Numbered from the stretch's first letter, positions 33,986 through 43,631 are shown. The stretch is 64,000 nt of DNA from UMGS1519 sp050951095 (GCA_050951095.1 JBMNIQ010000003.1:248001-312000), one strand, 5' to 3'. Translations and numbers: made by a program. Notes: a model not told the origin generated them from the sequence alone.

Positions 33986-36631
33986 ATGCGATACATGACA
34001 ACGGCCGAAATCAGGGAGAAGTACCTGAGCTATTTCGAGAGCAAGGGATGCAAGCGCATGCCCTCGTCTTCCCTGATCCCCGATGATCCCAGCCTGCTGC
34101 TGACCAGCGCGGGCATGGTGCAGTTCAAGCCGTACTTCCTGCAGCAGAAGCACCTGGACGACCGCTACATCGGCGCCACGACGGTGCAGAAGTGCGTGCG
34201 CACGAACGACATCGACATCATCGGCACGGACGGCCGCCATCTGAGCTTCTTCGAGATGCTGGGCAACTTCAGCTTCGGCAAGTATTTCAAGCGCGAGATG
34301 TGCGCCTGGGCGCTGGACTTCTCCGTGAACGAGCTGGAGCTTCCGTTCGAGAAGCTGTACGTGACCGTGTTCGAGGACGACGACGAGACCATCGAGATCT
34401 GGAAGAACCTGGGCGTCGACGAATCTCATATCACGAAGCTGGGCGAAGACGACAACTTCTGGCGCGCCGGCCCCACGGGTCCGTGCGGCCCCTGCTCCGA
34501 GATCTACTACGACCAGGGTCCGGAAATGGGATGCGGGCGCCCCGATTGCGCCCCCGGCTGCGATTGCGACCGCTTCCTGGAGTTCTGGAACCTGGTGTTC
34601 ACGCAGTACGACGGCCAGGAGGACGGCTCGCTGCCGCCGCTGCCGAACAAGAACATCGACACCGGCATGGGTCTGGAGCGCATCGCGGCCATCATGCAGG
34701 GCGTCACGAGCAACTTCGACACGGACGTGCTGCACGGGCTCATCGAGATCGGCGAGCGCCTGACCGGCAAGAAATACGGCCAGAAGGAATCGGACGACCA
34801 GGCGCTGCGCGTCATGGCGGACCATTCCCGCTCCGTGACGTTCATGATCGCGGACGGCATCCTGCCCGGCAACGAGGGCCGCGGCTACGTGCTGCGCCGC
34901 CTGCTGCGCCGCGCCGTCATGAAGGGGCACCTGCTGGGCATCGACGGCCCGTTCCTGGGCACGTACGTGGACAGCATCATCGAGACCATGGGCTCCGTGT
35001 ATCCCGAGATCGTGGAGAACCGCGAGCTGGTGCACCGCATCGTCCTGAACGAGGAGGAGCGCTTCGGCAAGACGCTGCGGCAGGGCCGCACGTACCTGGC
35101 GGATGCACTGGACAAGCTGGAGGGCACCACGCTGCCCGGCGACGTCGCATTCGTGCTGCATGACACGTACGGCTTCCCGGTGGAAGTCACGGAGGAGATC
35201 TGCTCCGAGCGCGGCATCACTGTGGACATGGAGGGCTTCGAGAAGTGCATGGACCAGCAGAAGGCCCGCGCCCGCGCGAACGCGAAGGACGCCGATGCCG
35301 CCTGGTCCACGTACGACGGCTCCATGTCCGCGCTGCTGGAGCGCGCCGGCGCCACGGAATTCGTGGGCTACGATGCGAACGAGGCATCCGTGACCGTGAA
35401 GGCGCTGCTGAAGGACGGCCAGACCGTGACGGAGCTGGCGAAGGGCGATGCCGGCCTGCTCGTTGCGGACCGGACGCCGTTCTATGCGGAGATGGGCGGC
35501 CAGGTGGGCGACACCGGCATCATGATCGGCGATGAGGTCACCGTCCGCGTTACGGATACGCAGACGCCCGAAAAGGGCCTGACCGTGCATTACGTGCAGG
35601 TCGAGGACGGTGCCGTGCATGTCGGCGACGAGTTGCAGGCGCGCATCGACGTGCTGCGCCGCGAGCGCATCCGCCGCAACCACACCGCCACGCATATCCT
35701 GCATTGGGCGCTGCGCACCGTGCTCGGCGACCACGTGAAGCAGGCCGGCAGCCTGGTTGCCCCGGATCGCCTGCGTTTCGACTTCACGCACTTCGAGGCC
35801 ATGTCGCCCGAGCAGATCGCGGAAGTCGAGCGCATCGCGAACCAGAAGATCATGGAGAACCATCCCGTGAAGACGACGGAGACCAGCCTGGAAGAGGCGC
35901 GCGCCGCCGGCGTCATCGCGCTGTTCGGCGAGAAATACGGCGAACGCGTGCGCGTGGTGGATGTCACGGACGTATCGCAGGAGCTCTGCGGCGGCACGCA
36001 TGTACGCAACACGTCCGAGATCGGCCTCGTGAAGATCGTCGGCGAGACGTCCGTGGGCGCGAACTCCCGCCGCATCGAAGCCGTGACGAGCTTCGATGCG
36101 CTCGATTACCTGAATAATTACGAGCGCGAGCTGAAAGAGACGGCTGCGCTTCTGAAGGTGCCGCCGCAAGATGTGGCGGAGCGCACGGCTTCGAACCTGA
36201 AGCAGCTCAAAGACATGACGCGCCGTCAGAAGAAGGCGAAGGCGAACGCCCAGAAGGCGGACATCCAGGAATACCTGATGGACTGCATGAATCAGTCGTT
36301 CATCGCCGACGGCAACTATCCAGTTGTTGTTGCGCGCCTGGAAGAGAGCAACCCCGGCGAGATGCGCAACGCGTGGGATATCCTGCGCGCCCGCATGCCG
36401 CAGCCGGGTGCCTGCGTGCTGGCGGCCGTGAACAACGGCAGCCCGCTGCTGATGGCGGCGGGCACGGACGAGGCCGTTGCGGCCGGATTCAACGCCGGCA
36501 AGGTCATCAAAGCCATCGCGCCGAGCATCAAGGGCGGCGGCGGCGGCAAGCCCACCATGGCGCAGGCTGGCGGCAAGGATGCCGCGGGCATCGACGCCGC
36601 GCTCGCTGCTGCGCGCGACATGCTGGCCTAG
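33986..36631 (+). CDS. alaS: Alanine--tRNA ligase
   Basis: AlaRS charges tRNA-Ala and edits misacylated Ser and Gly. The 881 aa protein has the class II core starting AEIREKYLSYFESKGC, the tRNA recognition region, the editing domain with HTATH (near residue 571) and CGGTH (near 671), and a C-terminal DHHA1 domain ending GGGGGKPTMAQAGGKD. The ATG at 33986 has GGAGAG eight bases upstream. The leader contains a TAATAT box (33906-33911) and a small GC hairpin. It heads the run alaS-ruvX-mltG, usual in Actinobacteria. Confidence 0.97.
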   Translation: MRYMTTAEIREKYLSYFESKGCKRMPSSSLIPDDPSLLLTSAGMVQFKPYFLQQKHLDDRYIGATTVQKCVRTNDIDIIGTDGRHLSFFEMLGNFSFGKYFKREMCAWALDFSVNELELPFEKLYVTVFEDDDETIEIWKNLGVDESHITKLGEDDNFWRAGPTGPCGPCSEIYYDQGPEMGCGRPDCAPGCDCDRFLEFWNLVFTQYDGQEDGSLPPLPNKNIDTGMGLERIAAIMQGVTSNFDTDVLHGLIEIGERLTGKKYGQKESDDQALRVMADHSRSVTFMIADGILPGNEGRGYVLRRLLRRAVMKGHLLGIDGPFLGTYVDSIIETMGSVYPEIVENRELVHRIVLNEEERFGKTLRQGRTYLADALDKLEGTTLPGDVAFVLHDTYGFPVEVTEEICSERGITVDMEGFEKCMDQQKARARANAKDADAAWSTYDGSMSALLERAGATEFVGYDANEASVTVKALLKDGQTVTELAKGDAGLLVADRTPFYAEMGGQVGDTGIMIGDEVTVRVTDTQTPEKGLTVHYVQVEDGAVHVGDELQARIDVLRRERIRRNHTATHILHWALRTVLGDHVKQAGSLVAPDRLRFDFTHFEAMSPEQIAEVERIANQKIMENHPVKTTETSLEEARAAGVIALFGEKYGERVRVVDVTDVSQELCGGTHVRNTSEIGLVKIVGETSVGANSRRIEAVTSFDALDYLNNYERELKETAALLKVPPQDVAERTASNLKQLKDMTRRQKKAKANAQKADIQEYLMDCMNQSFIADGNYPVVVARLEESNPGEMRNAWDILRARMPQPGACVLAAVNNGSPLLMAAGTDEAVAAGFNAGKVIKAIAPSIKGGGGGKPTMAQAGGKDAAGIDAALAAARDMLA

Positions 36632-36651
36632 GCGGAAGGGGCGAACGCGCG

Positions 36652-37077
36652 GTGAGGATCCTTGCATTGGATATCGGCCAGGTACGCTGCGGCATAGCCG
36701 TCTGCGACCCGGCCGAGCGCGTGGCAAGCCCGGTCTGCGTGCTTCCCGCCGTTGAGGTCGAGCAGCATGCGAAGTCGTTTCGCCGGCTGCTGGAGGATTG
36801 GGAGCCCGAGATGCTCGTGGCCGGCCTGCCGCTGACCATGGCGGGCGAGGAGGGCCCCCAGGTAGCGCGCATCCGCACGTTCGCCAAAACCGTGGCGCGC
36901 AATACGGGCTTGCCGCTGGAATTCGCCGACGAGCGCCTGAGCTCCAGCGAGGCGAAGCGCATCCTCCATGAGAAGGGCTATTCTGAAAAGCAGATGCGCG
37001 GCAAAGTGGATAGCATCGCGGCCAGCTTGACATTGCAGGCATGGCTGGATGCCCGCCGCAATCGGATAGGCGAGTGA
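36652..37077 (+). CDS. ruvX: Putative pre-16S rRNA nuclease / Holliday junction resolvase-like YqgF
   Basis: This 141 aa RNase H-fold protein shows ILALDIGQVRCGIAVCD with the first catalytic Asp, GLPLTM, FADERLSS and the last Asp in KVDSIAASLTLQ. The E. coli homologue YqgF trims the 5' end of 16S rRNA. The GTG at 36652 is chosen by similarity and GGAAGGGG upstream. It lies between alaS (20-nt gap) and mltG (6-nt gap), the normal actinobacterial order. Confidence 0.92.
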   Translation: MRILALDIGQVRCGIAVCDPAERVASPVCVLPAVEVEQHAKSFRRLLEDWEPEMLVAGLPLTMAGEEGPQVARIRTFAKTVARNTGLPLEFADERLSSSEAKRILHEKGYSEKQMRGKVDSIAASLTLQAWLDARRNRIGE

Positions 37078-37083
37078 GGTTTC

Positions 37084-38250
37084 ATGGCTCCGCGTAAGAA
37101 GATAACGTATTCGTCGCATCCCAATCATGCTGCCCGTTCGGCGCATGCGAAGGCGAAGCGCGAATTCAAGACGTACGACGTCTCCTACATCAAACCGAAG
37201 CGCTCGAAGAAGCCGCTTATCCTGGGCATCGTGCTGGCCGTGGTCATCGCGGCTGCCGCGCTGTTCTTCTCGGGAGCGCTTTCCAGCTGCTCGGCACAGG
37301 AGACCGTCGCGGACGGCACGGAAGTGGAGGTCACCGTACCCGACGGCTCCAGCACGAAGGATATCGCTCAGATCCTGTACGATGCGAAGCTCATCGGCAC
37401 GACCGGCGATTTCACCAGCGCCGTGGATCGGGCGAATGCATCGACGTCGCTGAAGCCGGGTACGTACCAGTTCACGGGCGGCACTTCGGCCGACGACATC
37501 GTCTCGCAGATGGAGCAGGGCCCGCAGATGGATACCGTGACGATTCCCGAGGGAAGCACGGTTGCGCAGACGGCGAAGCTGGTGGCCCAGGCCACGGACA
37601 ACCGCATCACGGCAAAGGCATTCCGGAAGTGCGCGAACAGCGCCTCCAGCTACCAGAAGGACTATTCGTTCGTTAAGGGCGCGTATAAGAATTCCCTGGA
37701 AGGGTTCCTGTTCCCGAAGACGTATTCCATCGGCAAGGATGCGTCCGCCGATGATGTAGTGCGTATGATGCTGGACCAGTACCAGCAAGAGGTCTCGTCG
37801 CTTGATTACTCGTATGCGAAGAAGAAGGGCCTGTCGAAGTACGACGTGCTCATCCTGGCATCCGTCATCGAGAAGGAGGCGGCATCGGACAACCGCGCCA
37901 CCGTCTCGTCCGTGTTCTACAACCGCCTGGATAAGAACATGCCGCTCCAAAGCGACGCGACGGTGGCATACGTGGTCGGCCACGACCCGTCTGCCAGCGA
38001 CCTTGCCACCAGCAGCCCGTACAACACGTACCTGAACACGGGCCTGCCCGCCGGACCCATCTGCGCCCCGAGCATCGAAAGCCTGCAGGCGGCATGCCAG
38101 CCCGAGAGCACGGACTACCTGTACTTCTATTTCGCGAAGGACAGCAATGGCGACATGAAGTACTACTTCAGCAAGACGTACAAGCAGCATCAGCAGGCCA
38201 TCAAGGAGGCCCAGGCGGCTGCCGGCTCCTCTTCGTCCGAGAGCAGCTAA
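37084..38250 (+). CDS. mltG: Endolytic murein transglycosylase MltG
   Basis: MltG cuts nascent glycan strands in the membrane and so sets their length. The 388 aa protein has a basic cytoplasmic N-terminus, one transmembrane helix (about 44-63), a LysM-like domain (about 75-150) and the YceG catalytic domain with the conserved Glu263 in LASVIEKEAAS. The C-terminal ETDYLYFYF-like ESTDYLYFYFAKDSNG segment is typical. It is tightly linked to ruvX and to the HAD phosphatase gene (4-nt gap). Confidence 0.94.
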   Translation: MAPRKKITYSSHPNHAARSAHAKAKREFKTYDVSYIKPKRSKKPLILGIVLAVVIAAAALFFSGALSSCSAQETVADGTEVEVTVPDGSSTKDIAQILYDAKLIGTTGDFTSAVDRANASTSLKPGTYQFTGGTSADDIVSQMEQGPQMDTVTIPEGSTVAQTAKLVAQATDNRITAKAFRKCANSASSYQKDYSFVKGAYKNSLEGFLFPKTYSIGKDASADDVVRMMLDQYQQEVSSLDYSYAKKKGLSKYDVLILASVIEKEAASDNRATVSSVFYNRLDKNMPLQSDATVAYVVGHDPSASDLATSSPYNTYLNTGLPAGPICAPSIESLQAACQPESTDYLYFYFAKDSNGDMKYYFSKTYKQHQQAIKEAQAAAGSSSSESS

Positions 38251-38254
38251 TACC

Positions 38255-38824
38255 ATGGCGGATCTGGGTCCCGATCGCTTCTTCGACCGCATCAGCGACA
38301 TCGACGTGCATGCCGACTTGCTGGATCGCGGGCTGACGTGCGCGCTGCTGGATATCGACAACACCATCCGCTCGCGCGCCGACGGTATTGTTCCGCCCGA
38401 TGTCCGCGTCTGGCTGGACGGCACGCGGGCGGCAGGCGTCGACCTGTGCCTGCTGTCGAACAACTACCACAAGAACGTGCCGGAGCTGGCGGCCGAGCTG
38501 AATCTGCCCTACGTCTATAAGGCGCTGAAGCCGTTGCCGTTCGGCTATCAGGCCGCCATGCGGAAGATGCATGCAGAAAGCGGGAATACGGTCGTCATCG
38601 GCGACCAGCTGGGGACGGACATCCTGGGCGCCCGCCTGCTGGGACTGCACGCCTACCTGGTGGCGCCGCTCGCATCCCAGGACGCACGGTATGCCGTGCT
38701 GCTCCGCAAGATGGAACAACGCCTGGTGCGGCGCGCGAAAGAGCGGTCCGGCGCCGGAAACGCCGAGCCCGAAGGGGCGCCCGCATTCGCCCGTTCGGAG
38801 CGTTCGCAAGAGGAATCGCAATAG
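38255..38824 (+). CDS. YqeG family HAD IIIA-type phosphatase
   Basis: This 189 aa HAD protein has the nucleophile motif LLDIDNTI (DxD form, near residue 34), SNNYHKNV and the Mg-binding GDQLGTDILGA. YqeG homologues accompany shikimate or ribosome-assembly genes in Gram-positives; one group acts on phosphatidylglycerophosphate. An Arg/Glu tail of about 25 residues is added. It lies 4 nt after mltG and 11 nt before aroE, so it is co-transcribed. Confidence 0.88.
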   Translation: MADLGPDRFFDRISDIDVHADLLDRGLTCALLDIDNTIRSRADGIVPPDVRVWLDGTRAAGVDLCLLSNNYHKNVPELAAELNLPYVYKALKPLPFGYQAAMRKMHAESGNTVVIGDQLGTDILGARLLGLHAYLVAPLASQDARYAVLLRKMEQRLVRRAKERSGAGNAEPEGAPAFARSERSQEESQ

Positions 38825-38835
38825 GGAGGAGCATC

Positions 38836-39765
38836 ATGCCCAAGCTCAGCCTGGTCGGCCATCCGGTCGGCCATTCGAAATCGCCCGCCGTCCACCAAGC
38901 CGTATTCGATGCCCTGGGGCTGGATTGGGAATTCGGCCTGACGGATATCGCGGATCCCTCTGACGCGCGGGCGTTTCTGAAGGCAGCGGACTATGTGGGG
39001 CTGAGCGTGACCACGCCGTATAAGCCGCTCGCAGCGGAGGCGGTGGATATCTGCGCCGCCAGCGCGCGGCTTGCCGGCGGCGCGAACGTGGTCGTGAACC
39101 GGAAGGGCACGCTGCTCGGCGGCAACGTGGACGGCAAGGGCGCCGTCTCGTATCTCGAGCATCGGGGCATCTCGTTCGCCGGGAAGACCGTTGCCGTGTG
39201 CGGCACGGGGCCCACGGCCCTGTCGTGCCTGCACGCCGCGGCGATGGGTGGAGCGGACGAGCTCGTTCTGCTCAGCCGCAACAAGGATCGCGCGCAGAGC
39301 GTGCTGCAGGATTACCTGGACCTGTACGGGCAGCTGGCGCATGCCAGCATGAACCCGCCGGCCGAGCCCGGACGCCGCTCGTTCTTGGAAACGTTCGAGC
39401 AGGCGAAATTCCTGTATGGCAGCTACGCTACGTCGTCTGCGGCCATCCGCGCGGCGGACGTCGTCATGGATGCGACGACGCTGGGCATGCACGAGGGCGA
39501 TCCCGCTCCGTTCGACACGGACCTGCTGCATGAGGGCCAGACCGTGTTCGATGTCTGCTACATGCGGCGCACGGCGCTTCTGCAGGGTGCGGACCGCGCA
39601 GGCTGTGCCACGTTCGACGGGCGGGCCATGTTGCTGGGACAGGCCACGATCGTGCAGGATCTGTGGTTCGAGGCCCAGGGCGTGGCATGCACGCTGGGAT
39701 GGGATGAACGCGTGGTGCTCATGGCGGAGGCGGCGGGGTTCGCCGTCCCCTGGACGCACGACTGA
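38836..39765 (+). CDS. aroE: Shikimate dehydrogenase (NADP+)
   Basis: AroE reduces 3-dehydroshikimate to shikimate. The 309 aa protein has the substrate-binding GHPVGHSKSPAVH start, catalytic Lys in SVTTPYK, GGNVDGKG with the conserved Asp, and the NADP loop VCGTGPTALS, which is slightly changed from the usual GAGGA. It is about 30 residues longer than E. coli AroE owing to an insert around 165-185. An AGGGAGG site precedes the ATG. It begins the four-gene aro set. Confidence 0.93.
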   Translation: MPKLSLVGHPVGHSKSPAVHQAVFDALGLDWEFGLTDIADPSDARAFLKAADYVGLSVTTPYKPLAAEAVDICAASARLAGGANVVVNRKGTLLGGNVDGKGAVSYLEHRGISFAGKTVAVCGTGPTALSCLHAAAMGGADELVLLSRNKDRAQSVLQDYLDLYGQLAHASMNPPAEPGRRSFLETFEQAKFLYGSYATSSAAIRAADVVMDATTLGMHEGDPAPFDTDLLHEGQTVFDVCYMRRTALLQGADRAGCATFDGRAMLLGQATIVQDLWFEAQGVACTLGWDERVVLMAEAAGFAVPWTHD

Positions 39766-39842
39766 CGGGGTCTTCTGCATAGACGGAACAAACCGGCGTG
39801 TTAGAATGAGCAGCTACATTCATTATCGATAGGTGAGTATAT

Positions 39843-41012
39843 ATGGAGTTCGTTACAGCAGGAGAGAGCCATGGCCCGTGCCTGACGGCAATCGTCAGCG
39901 GCGTGCCGGCCGGGCTGTCCATCTCGGAAGAGCAGATCAACAGCGATCTGGCACGGCGCCAGAGCGGTTACGGCCGCGGCGGTCGCCAGACCATCGAGAA
40001 GGACACGGCCACCATCCTTTCCGGCGTGCGTTTCGGCAAGACGCTCGGCCATCCCATTGCGCTGCAGGTCATGAACCGCGATTGGAAGAACTGGACGGAC
40101 CGCATGGCGCCGTTCGGCCGCCCGCCGAAGGATCTGGTGCGCGAAGTCACGCCGCGTCCCGGCCATGCGGACCTGGTCGGCGTGCTGAAGCACGATACGG
40201 ACGATTGCCGCAACATCCTGGAGCGCTCCAGCGCCCGCGAGACGGCGGCGCGCGTGGCGGCTGCCGGCATCGCACGCGAGTTCCTGGCGGCTGTGGGCGT
40301 GGATATCACGTCGTACGTCGTGCGCATCGGTTCCGTGCAGATGCATGAAGACGATCCCATGGCGGCCGCTCCCGCCTATACCCCCATCCAGATCGAGACA
40401 AGCGAGGTCCGCTGCCCGGACGAGCAGGCAAGCAAGGACATGATCGCGGCCATCAAGGAAGCGAAGCACCAGGGTGAGAGCCTGGGCGGGTACTTCCGCG
40501 TCGTTGCCACGGGCCTGGTGCCCGGGCTGGGCGATTACACGGCCGGCCCGAAGCGCCTGACGTCCCAGCTCGGCGCTGCGATCTTCAGCATCCCCGCCAT
40601 GAAGGGCGTGGAGTTCGGCATCGGCTTCGAGGCCGGGCGCCGTCCGGGAAGCAAGGTGCACGACCCCATCAAGTTGGGGAAGAACGGGTTCACGCGCGCC
40701 AGCAACAACGCCGGCGGCCTGGAGGGCGGTATGACGAACGGCATGCCGCTTATCATCACGGCGTGCATGAAGCCCATCCCCACGCTGCTGTCGCCGTTGG
40801 AGACCGTGAACCTGGACACGATGGAGCCTGCGCTGGCATCCAAGGAACGCAGCGACGTCTGCGCCGTGCCCGCCGCCGCCGTCGTGGCCGAGGCCGAGGT
40901 GGCGTTCGTTTTGGCGAATGCCTATCTGCGCATGTTCGGCTGCGATAATATGACAGACATCCAAGCGGCGCTTGCTGCTTACAAGAAACGACTGCAGGTT
41001 ATGTCCCGATAG
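39843..41012 (+). CDS. aroC: Chorismate synthase
   Basis: AroC makes chorismate from EPSP using reduced FMN. The 389 aa protein begins EFVTAGESHGPCL with the conserved catalytic His, and shows the three PROSITE-type signatures, including RSSARETAARVAAAG and RASNNAGGLEGGMTNG. A TAGAAT box at about 39803 may be an internal promoter, and AGGTGAG lies before the ATG. It ends 10 nt before aroK. Confidence 0.96.
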   Translation: MEFVTAGESHGPCLTAIVSGVPAGLSISEEQINSDLARRQSGYGRGGRQTIEKDTATILSGVRFGKTLGHPIALQVMNRDWKNWTDRMAPFGRPPKDLVREVTPRPGHADLVGVLKHDTDDCRNILERSSARETAARVAAAGIAREFLAAVGVDITSYVVRIGSVQMHEDDPMAAAPAYTPIQIETSEVRCPDEQASKDMIAAIKEAKHQGESLGGYFRVVATGLVPGLGDYTAGPKRLTSQLGAAIFSIPAMKGVEFGIGFEAGRRPGSKVHDPIKLGKNGFTRASNNAGGLEGGMTNGMPLIITACMKPIPTLLSPLETVNLDTMEPALASKERSDVCAVPAAAVVAEAEVAFVLANAYLRMFGCDNMTDIQAALAAYKKRLQVMSR

Positions 41013-41022
41013 GGGTCCTCAC

Positions 41023-41637
41023 ATGGGAGAGAACGACAATATTCTGGAAAACATCTCCGACGCCTCCGGCAATCGGGGCTACGAACCCACGGGCGCTTCG
41101 CTGTTCGAGCTGCGCTGCCCGGTGCTGTTCGTCGGCTTCATGGGCGCCGGCAAGACCACGGTTGCGCGGCGCGTTGCCCGCCTGACCCGTATGTCGTGCA
41201 TCGACCTGGATGTTTATCTGGAGCGTCGCGAGGGCATGACGTGCGCGCAGATCTTCGCCGAGAAGGGCGAAGAGGGCTTCCGCGATTTGGAGACGGAAGT
41301 GCTGCGCCAGTTCGCGTACGGTGAGCCCATGATCCTGTCGTGCGGCGGCGGCGTGGTGAAGCGCGAGGAGAACCGCGAGATCCTCAAGGACGCCGGCTTC
41401 GTCATCTACCTGCAGGTGAGCGCCGATGAAGCCGCCGAGCGGATCGGCGACGCCTCGTCGCGCCCCATGTTCAAGAACATCGAGGTGGCGCGGCGCACGA
41501 ACGAAGAGCGCAAGCCGCTGTATCTGGAAGTTGCCGATGCCTGGGTCACCACCAGCCGGAAATCCGTTTGGCAGATTGCGAACGAGGTCCAGGACATCCT
41601 GCTCCAAGCGAAGGTACTATGCCCGCTGCACGAGTAG
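41023..41637 (+). CDS. aroK: Shikimate kinase
   Basis: This 204 aa P-loop kinase phosphorylates shikimate. It has the Walker A GFMGAGKTTVARR, the shikimate-binding Asp in DLDVYLERR, Arg in EEGFRDLE, CGGGVV, and the lid Arg in SSRPMF. A 30-residue N-terminal extension precedes the kinase fold. All key residues are intact. Its last 19 nt overlap the aroB-like gene. Confidence 0.94.
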   Translation: MGENDNILENISDASGNRGYEPTGASLFELRCPVLFVGFMGAGKTTVARRVARLTRMSCIDLDVYLERREGMTCAQIFAEKGEEGFRDLETEVLRQFAYGEPMILSCGGGVVKREENREILKDAGFVIYLQVSADEAAERIGDASSRPMFKNIEVARRTNEERKPLYLEVADAWVTTSRKSVWQIANEVQDILLQAKVLCPLHE

Positions 41638-42740
41638 TCATAGAGCTTCCGGGCCGCCCGGACTGCACGGTCCGCATCGGCGCGCATTTGCTGCCGGCCG
41701 TGGGCCGCGATGTATCCCGGCTTCATCCGCAGGCCGCGCGGGCCGTTCTCGTGTCCGATCAGGAGGCCGGTGCGCTGTACCGTCCGGCCGTGAAGACGGC
41801 GCTGATGCAGGCGGGGCTCCGCACGCTGGACATCACGGTTCCCGCCGGGCGCGATGCCTGTTCGCTCGCCTGCGCCGAAGAGCTGTGGAGCGCATTTGCG
41901 CAGAGCGGCATAGCGCCCGACACCGTGCTCGTCGCGCTCGGCGGACGTTCTGTCTGCACCATCGGCCTGTACGCGGCGGCGGGGTATCGCGGCGGCATGC
42001 CCTGCGTGCTGGTGCCCACGACGGCGGAGGCCATGGTCTGCGCCGCCACGCTTCCTACCGCAGCGCTGGACGTTCCGCAGGCGCCGGCGGCGGCAACGGC
42101 CGTTCCGCTGCCTTCGTTCGCATGCCTTTCTTTCGACACGCTGGAATCCCAGAGCAGGGAAGACGCCGAAGCCGGGTATGCGGAGGCCGTGCGCGCATCG
42201 CTGTTGGGAAACGGGGATGAGTTCTTCCAGCTGGCGGATACCGTTTCCGGCGTGCTTTCCGGTGACGAAGAATCGCTGGTGGCCGCATTCGCTTTGGCGA
42301 ACATCGCCCGGGCCGATGCCCTGGCGCAGGTTCCGGCCGTGCCGCCGCGCGTTGCCGCGGATTTCGGCTTCCGCTACGGGGAGTCGCTTGTCGCCGCTGC
42401 GACAGCCTGCGGCTATGCGCAGCCGGGCATGCGCGGTCGGCTCCTGGCAGACGGCATGCGCGTGGAAGCGCGCCTGGGCGTGGCGTTGGGCATCACACCG
42501 CTCGAGCTCATGACCGGGCAGGACGACCTGCTTGCACAGCTGGGGCTGGACATGGTTCCCGGCCTGCCGGCGCCCGTCGATCTGGTGGACGCCATGGCCG
42601 TGGAAGCAGGAACCCCGGACGGATTCCTGCGTCTGGCGCTGCCGGTAAATGCCGGCGAATTCGAAATGACCGATATCGATGCCGCGCTTGTGCAAGAGCA
42701 TCTGGAGGCACGTGCGGCATCGCTTGATGGCGAAGGGTGA
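41619..42740 (+). CDS. AroB-like protein, probably inactive 3-dehydroquinate synthase homologue
   Basis: Position, 373 aa length and overall alignment point to 3-dehydroquinate synthase (strand TVLVALGG, then YRGG.PCVLVPTT, then AEAV, and a C-terminal ARLGVALGIT). The catalytic parts have gone. The NAD motif GGGVVGD reads GGRSVCT (108-114). DSSVGGK reads CAATLPT (141-147), losing Asp and Lys. KNMIGAF is deleted. AEVIK reads AEAVR (188-192), keeping Glu189. GHTFGHA reads GFRYGES (250-256), and LHGEAVA reads MRGRLLA (271-277), so both zinc His are lost. It is unlikely to make dehydroquinate. The gene is intact, overlaps aroK and has normal codon use, so it appears to be kept for another role. 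Confidence 0.8.
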   Translation: MPAARVVIELPGRPDCTVRIGAHLLPAVGRDVSRLHPQAARAVLVSDQEAGALYRPAVKTALMQAGLRTLDITVPAGRDACSLACAEELWSAFAQSGIAPDTVLVALGGRSVCTIGLYAAAGYRGGMPCVLVPTTAEAMVCAATLPTAALDVPQAPAAATAVPLPSFACLSFDTLESQSREDAEAGYAEAVRASLLGNGDEFFQLADTVSGVLSGDEESLVAAFALANIARADALAQVPAVPPRVAADFGFRYGESLVAAATACGYAQPGMRGRLLADGMRVEARLGVALGITPLELMTGQDDLLAQLGLDMVPGLPAPVDLVDAMAVEAGTPDGFLRLALPVNAGEFEMTDIDAALVQEHLEARAASLDGEG

Positions 42741-42833
42741 GGCTTCGTGCCGAACAAATGCGAGGTATCCATTGAACAGGCGGCGGCCACGAAACGCGCC
42801 GCCCTGGCTCTCCAGTTGAGCAGGAGGGATTTC

Positions 42834-43631
42834 ATGGAAGATCAATCGAACCAGCCCGATCAGCCCGGCCAATCCCTATCCCGCTTCGAAGATTCTTCCG
42901 ATTGGGATATCGATGTGCAGGACAGCGATGTGCTGCGGGCTGCGGAGATCTACAGCGAATGGGAGGACGCCGGCCGCGCCATATTCCGCAAATACCACGC
43001 GGCCATCCAGGAGATGCGCACACGGTTCCGCATTCTGGACGACGACCTGGAGCTGCGTCTGAACCGCAATCCCATCCACAACATAGAATCCCGCTTGAAG
43101 AAACCGCAGAGCGCGTTCGAGAAGCTGGAGCGATATGGCAAGCCGCTGACGCTCGAGTCCCTGCAGGAGAACATCCTGGATATCGCCGGCGTGCGCGTCA
43201 TCTGCTCCTATGTCGATGACGTCTATAAATTGGTGCACATGCTGCAGGCGCAGGACGACTTGGAGGTGGTGCGCGTGAAGGACTACATCGCGCATCCGAA
43301 GCCGAACGGCTATCGCAGCGTGCATGTCATCGTGAAGGTGCCCGTGTATTTCATGGACGAGAAGGACCTGGTGCCGGTAGAAGTCCAGTTCCGCACCATT
43401 GCCATGGACTTCTGGGCATCGCTGGAGCATTCGCTGAAATACAAGAGCCACCGCGAGTACCCGGATGTGGATGTGTTCGGCGAGCTGAAAGAGTGTGCAG
43501 ACACTATCGAAGATGTGGAATTGCGCATGCAGCGCCTGCGCAACACCATCGAGAACTACGATGAGGGCAACCGGGAAAACGGAACGCTGGCAATAGCGCC
43601 GTACGGGAGAAATGAGACGGACGCAAAGTAG
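42834..43631 (+). CDS. Small alarmone (p)ppGpp synthetase, RelQ/YjbM type
   Basis: This 265 aa protein has a synthetase domain only: NRNPIHNIESRLKKPQS start, ERYGK, DIAGVRVICSYVDDVY, DYIAHPKPNGYRSVH (G-loop) and the PVEVQFRT metal/catalytic Glu motif. No HD hydrolase or TGS domain is present. It would make (p)ppGpp from ATP and GDP/GTP, signalling starvation or wall stress. An acidic 45-residue N-terminal tail precedes it. AGGAGGG before the ATG fixes the start; a 93-nt gap separates it from the aroB-like gene. Confidence 0.92.
   Translation: MEDQSNQPDQPGQSLSRFEDSSDWDIDVQDSDVLRAAEIYSEWEDAGRAIFRKYHAAIQEMRTRFRILDDDLELRLNRNPIHNIESRLKKPQSAFEKLERYGKPLTLESLQENILDIAGVRVICSYVDDVYKLVHMLQAQDDLEVVRVKDYIAHPKPNGYRSVHVIVKVPVYFMDEKDLVPVEVQFRTIAMDFWASLEHSLKYKSHREYPDVDVFGELKECADTIEDVELRMQRLRNTIENYDEGNRENGTLAIAPYGRNETDAK

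Noticed and set aside
42741..42833. A longer N-terminus for the alarmone synthetase
   Set aside because: The 29 in-frame codons before ATG 42834 lack similarity and the AGGAGGG site sits just before that ATG.
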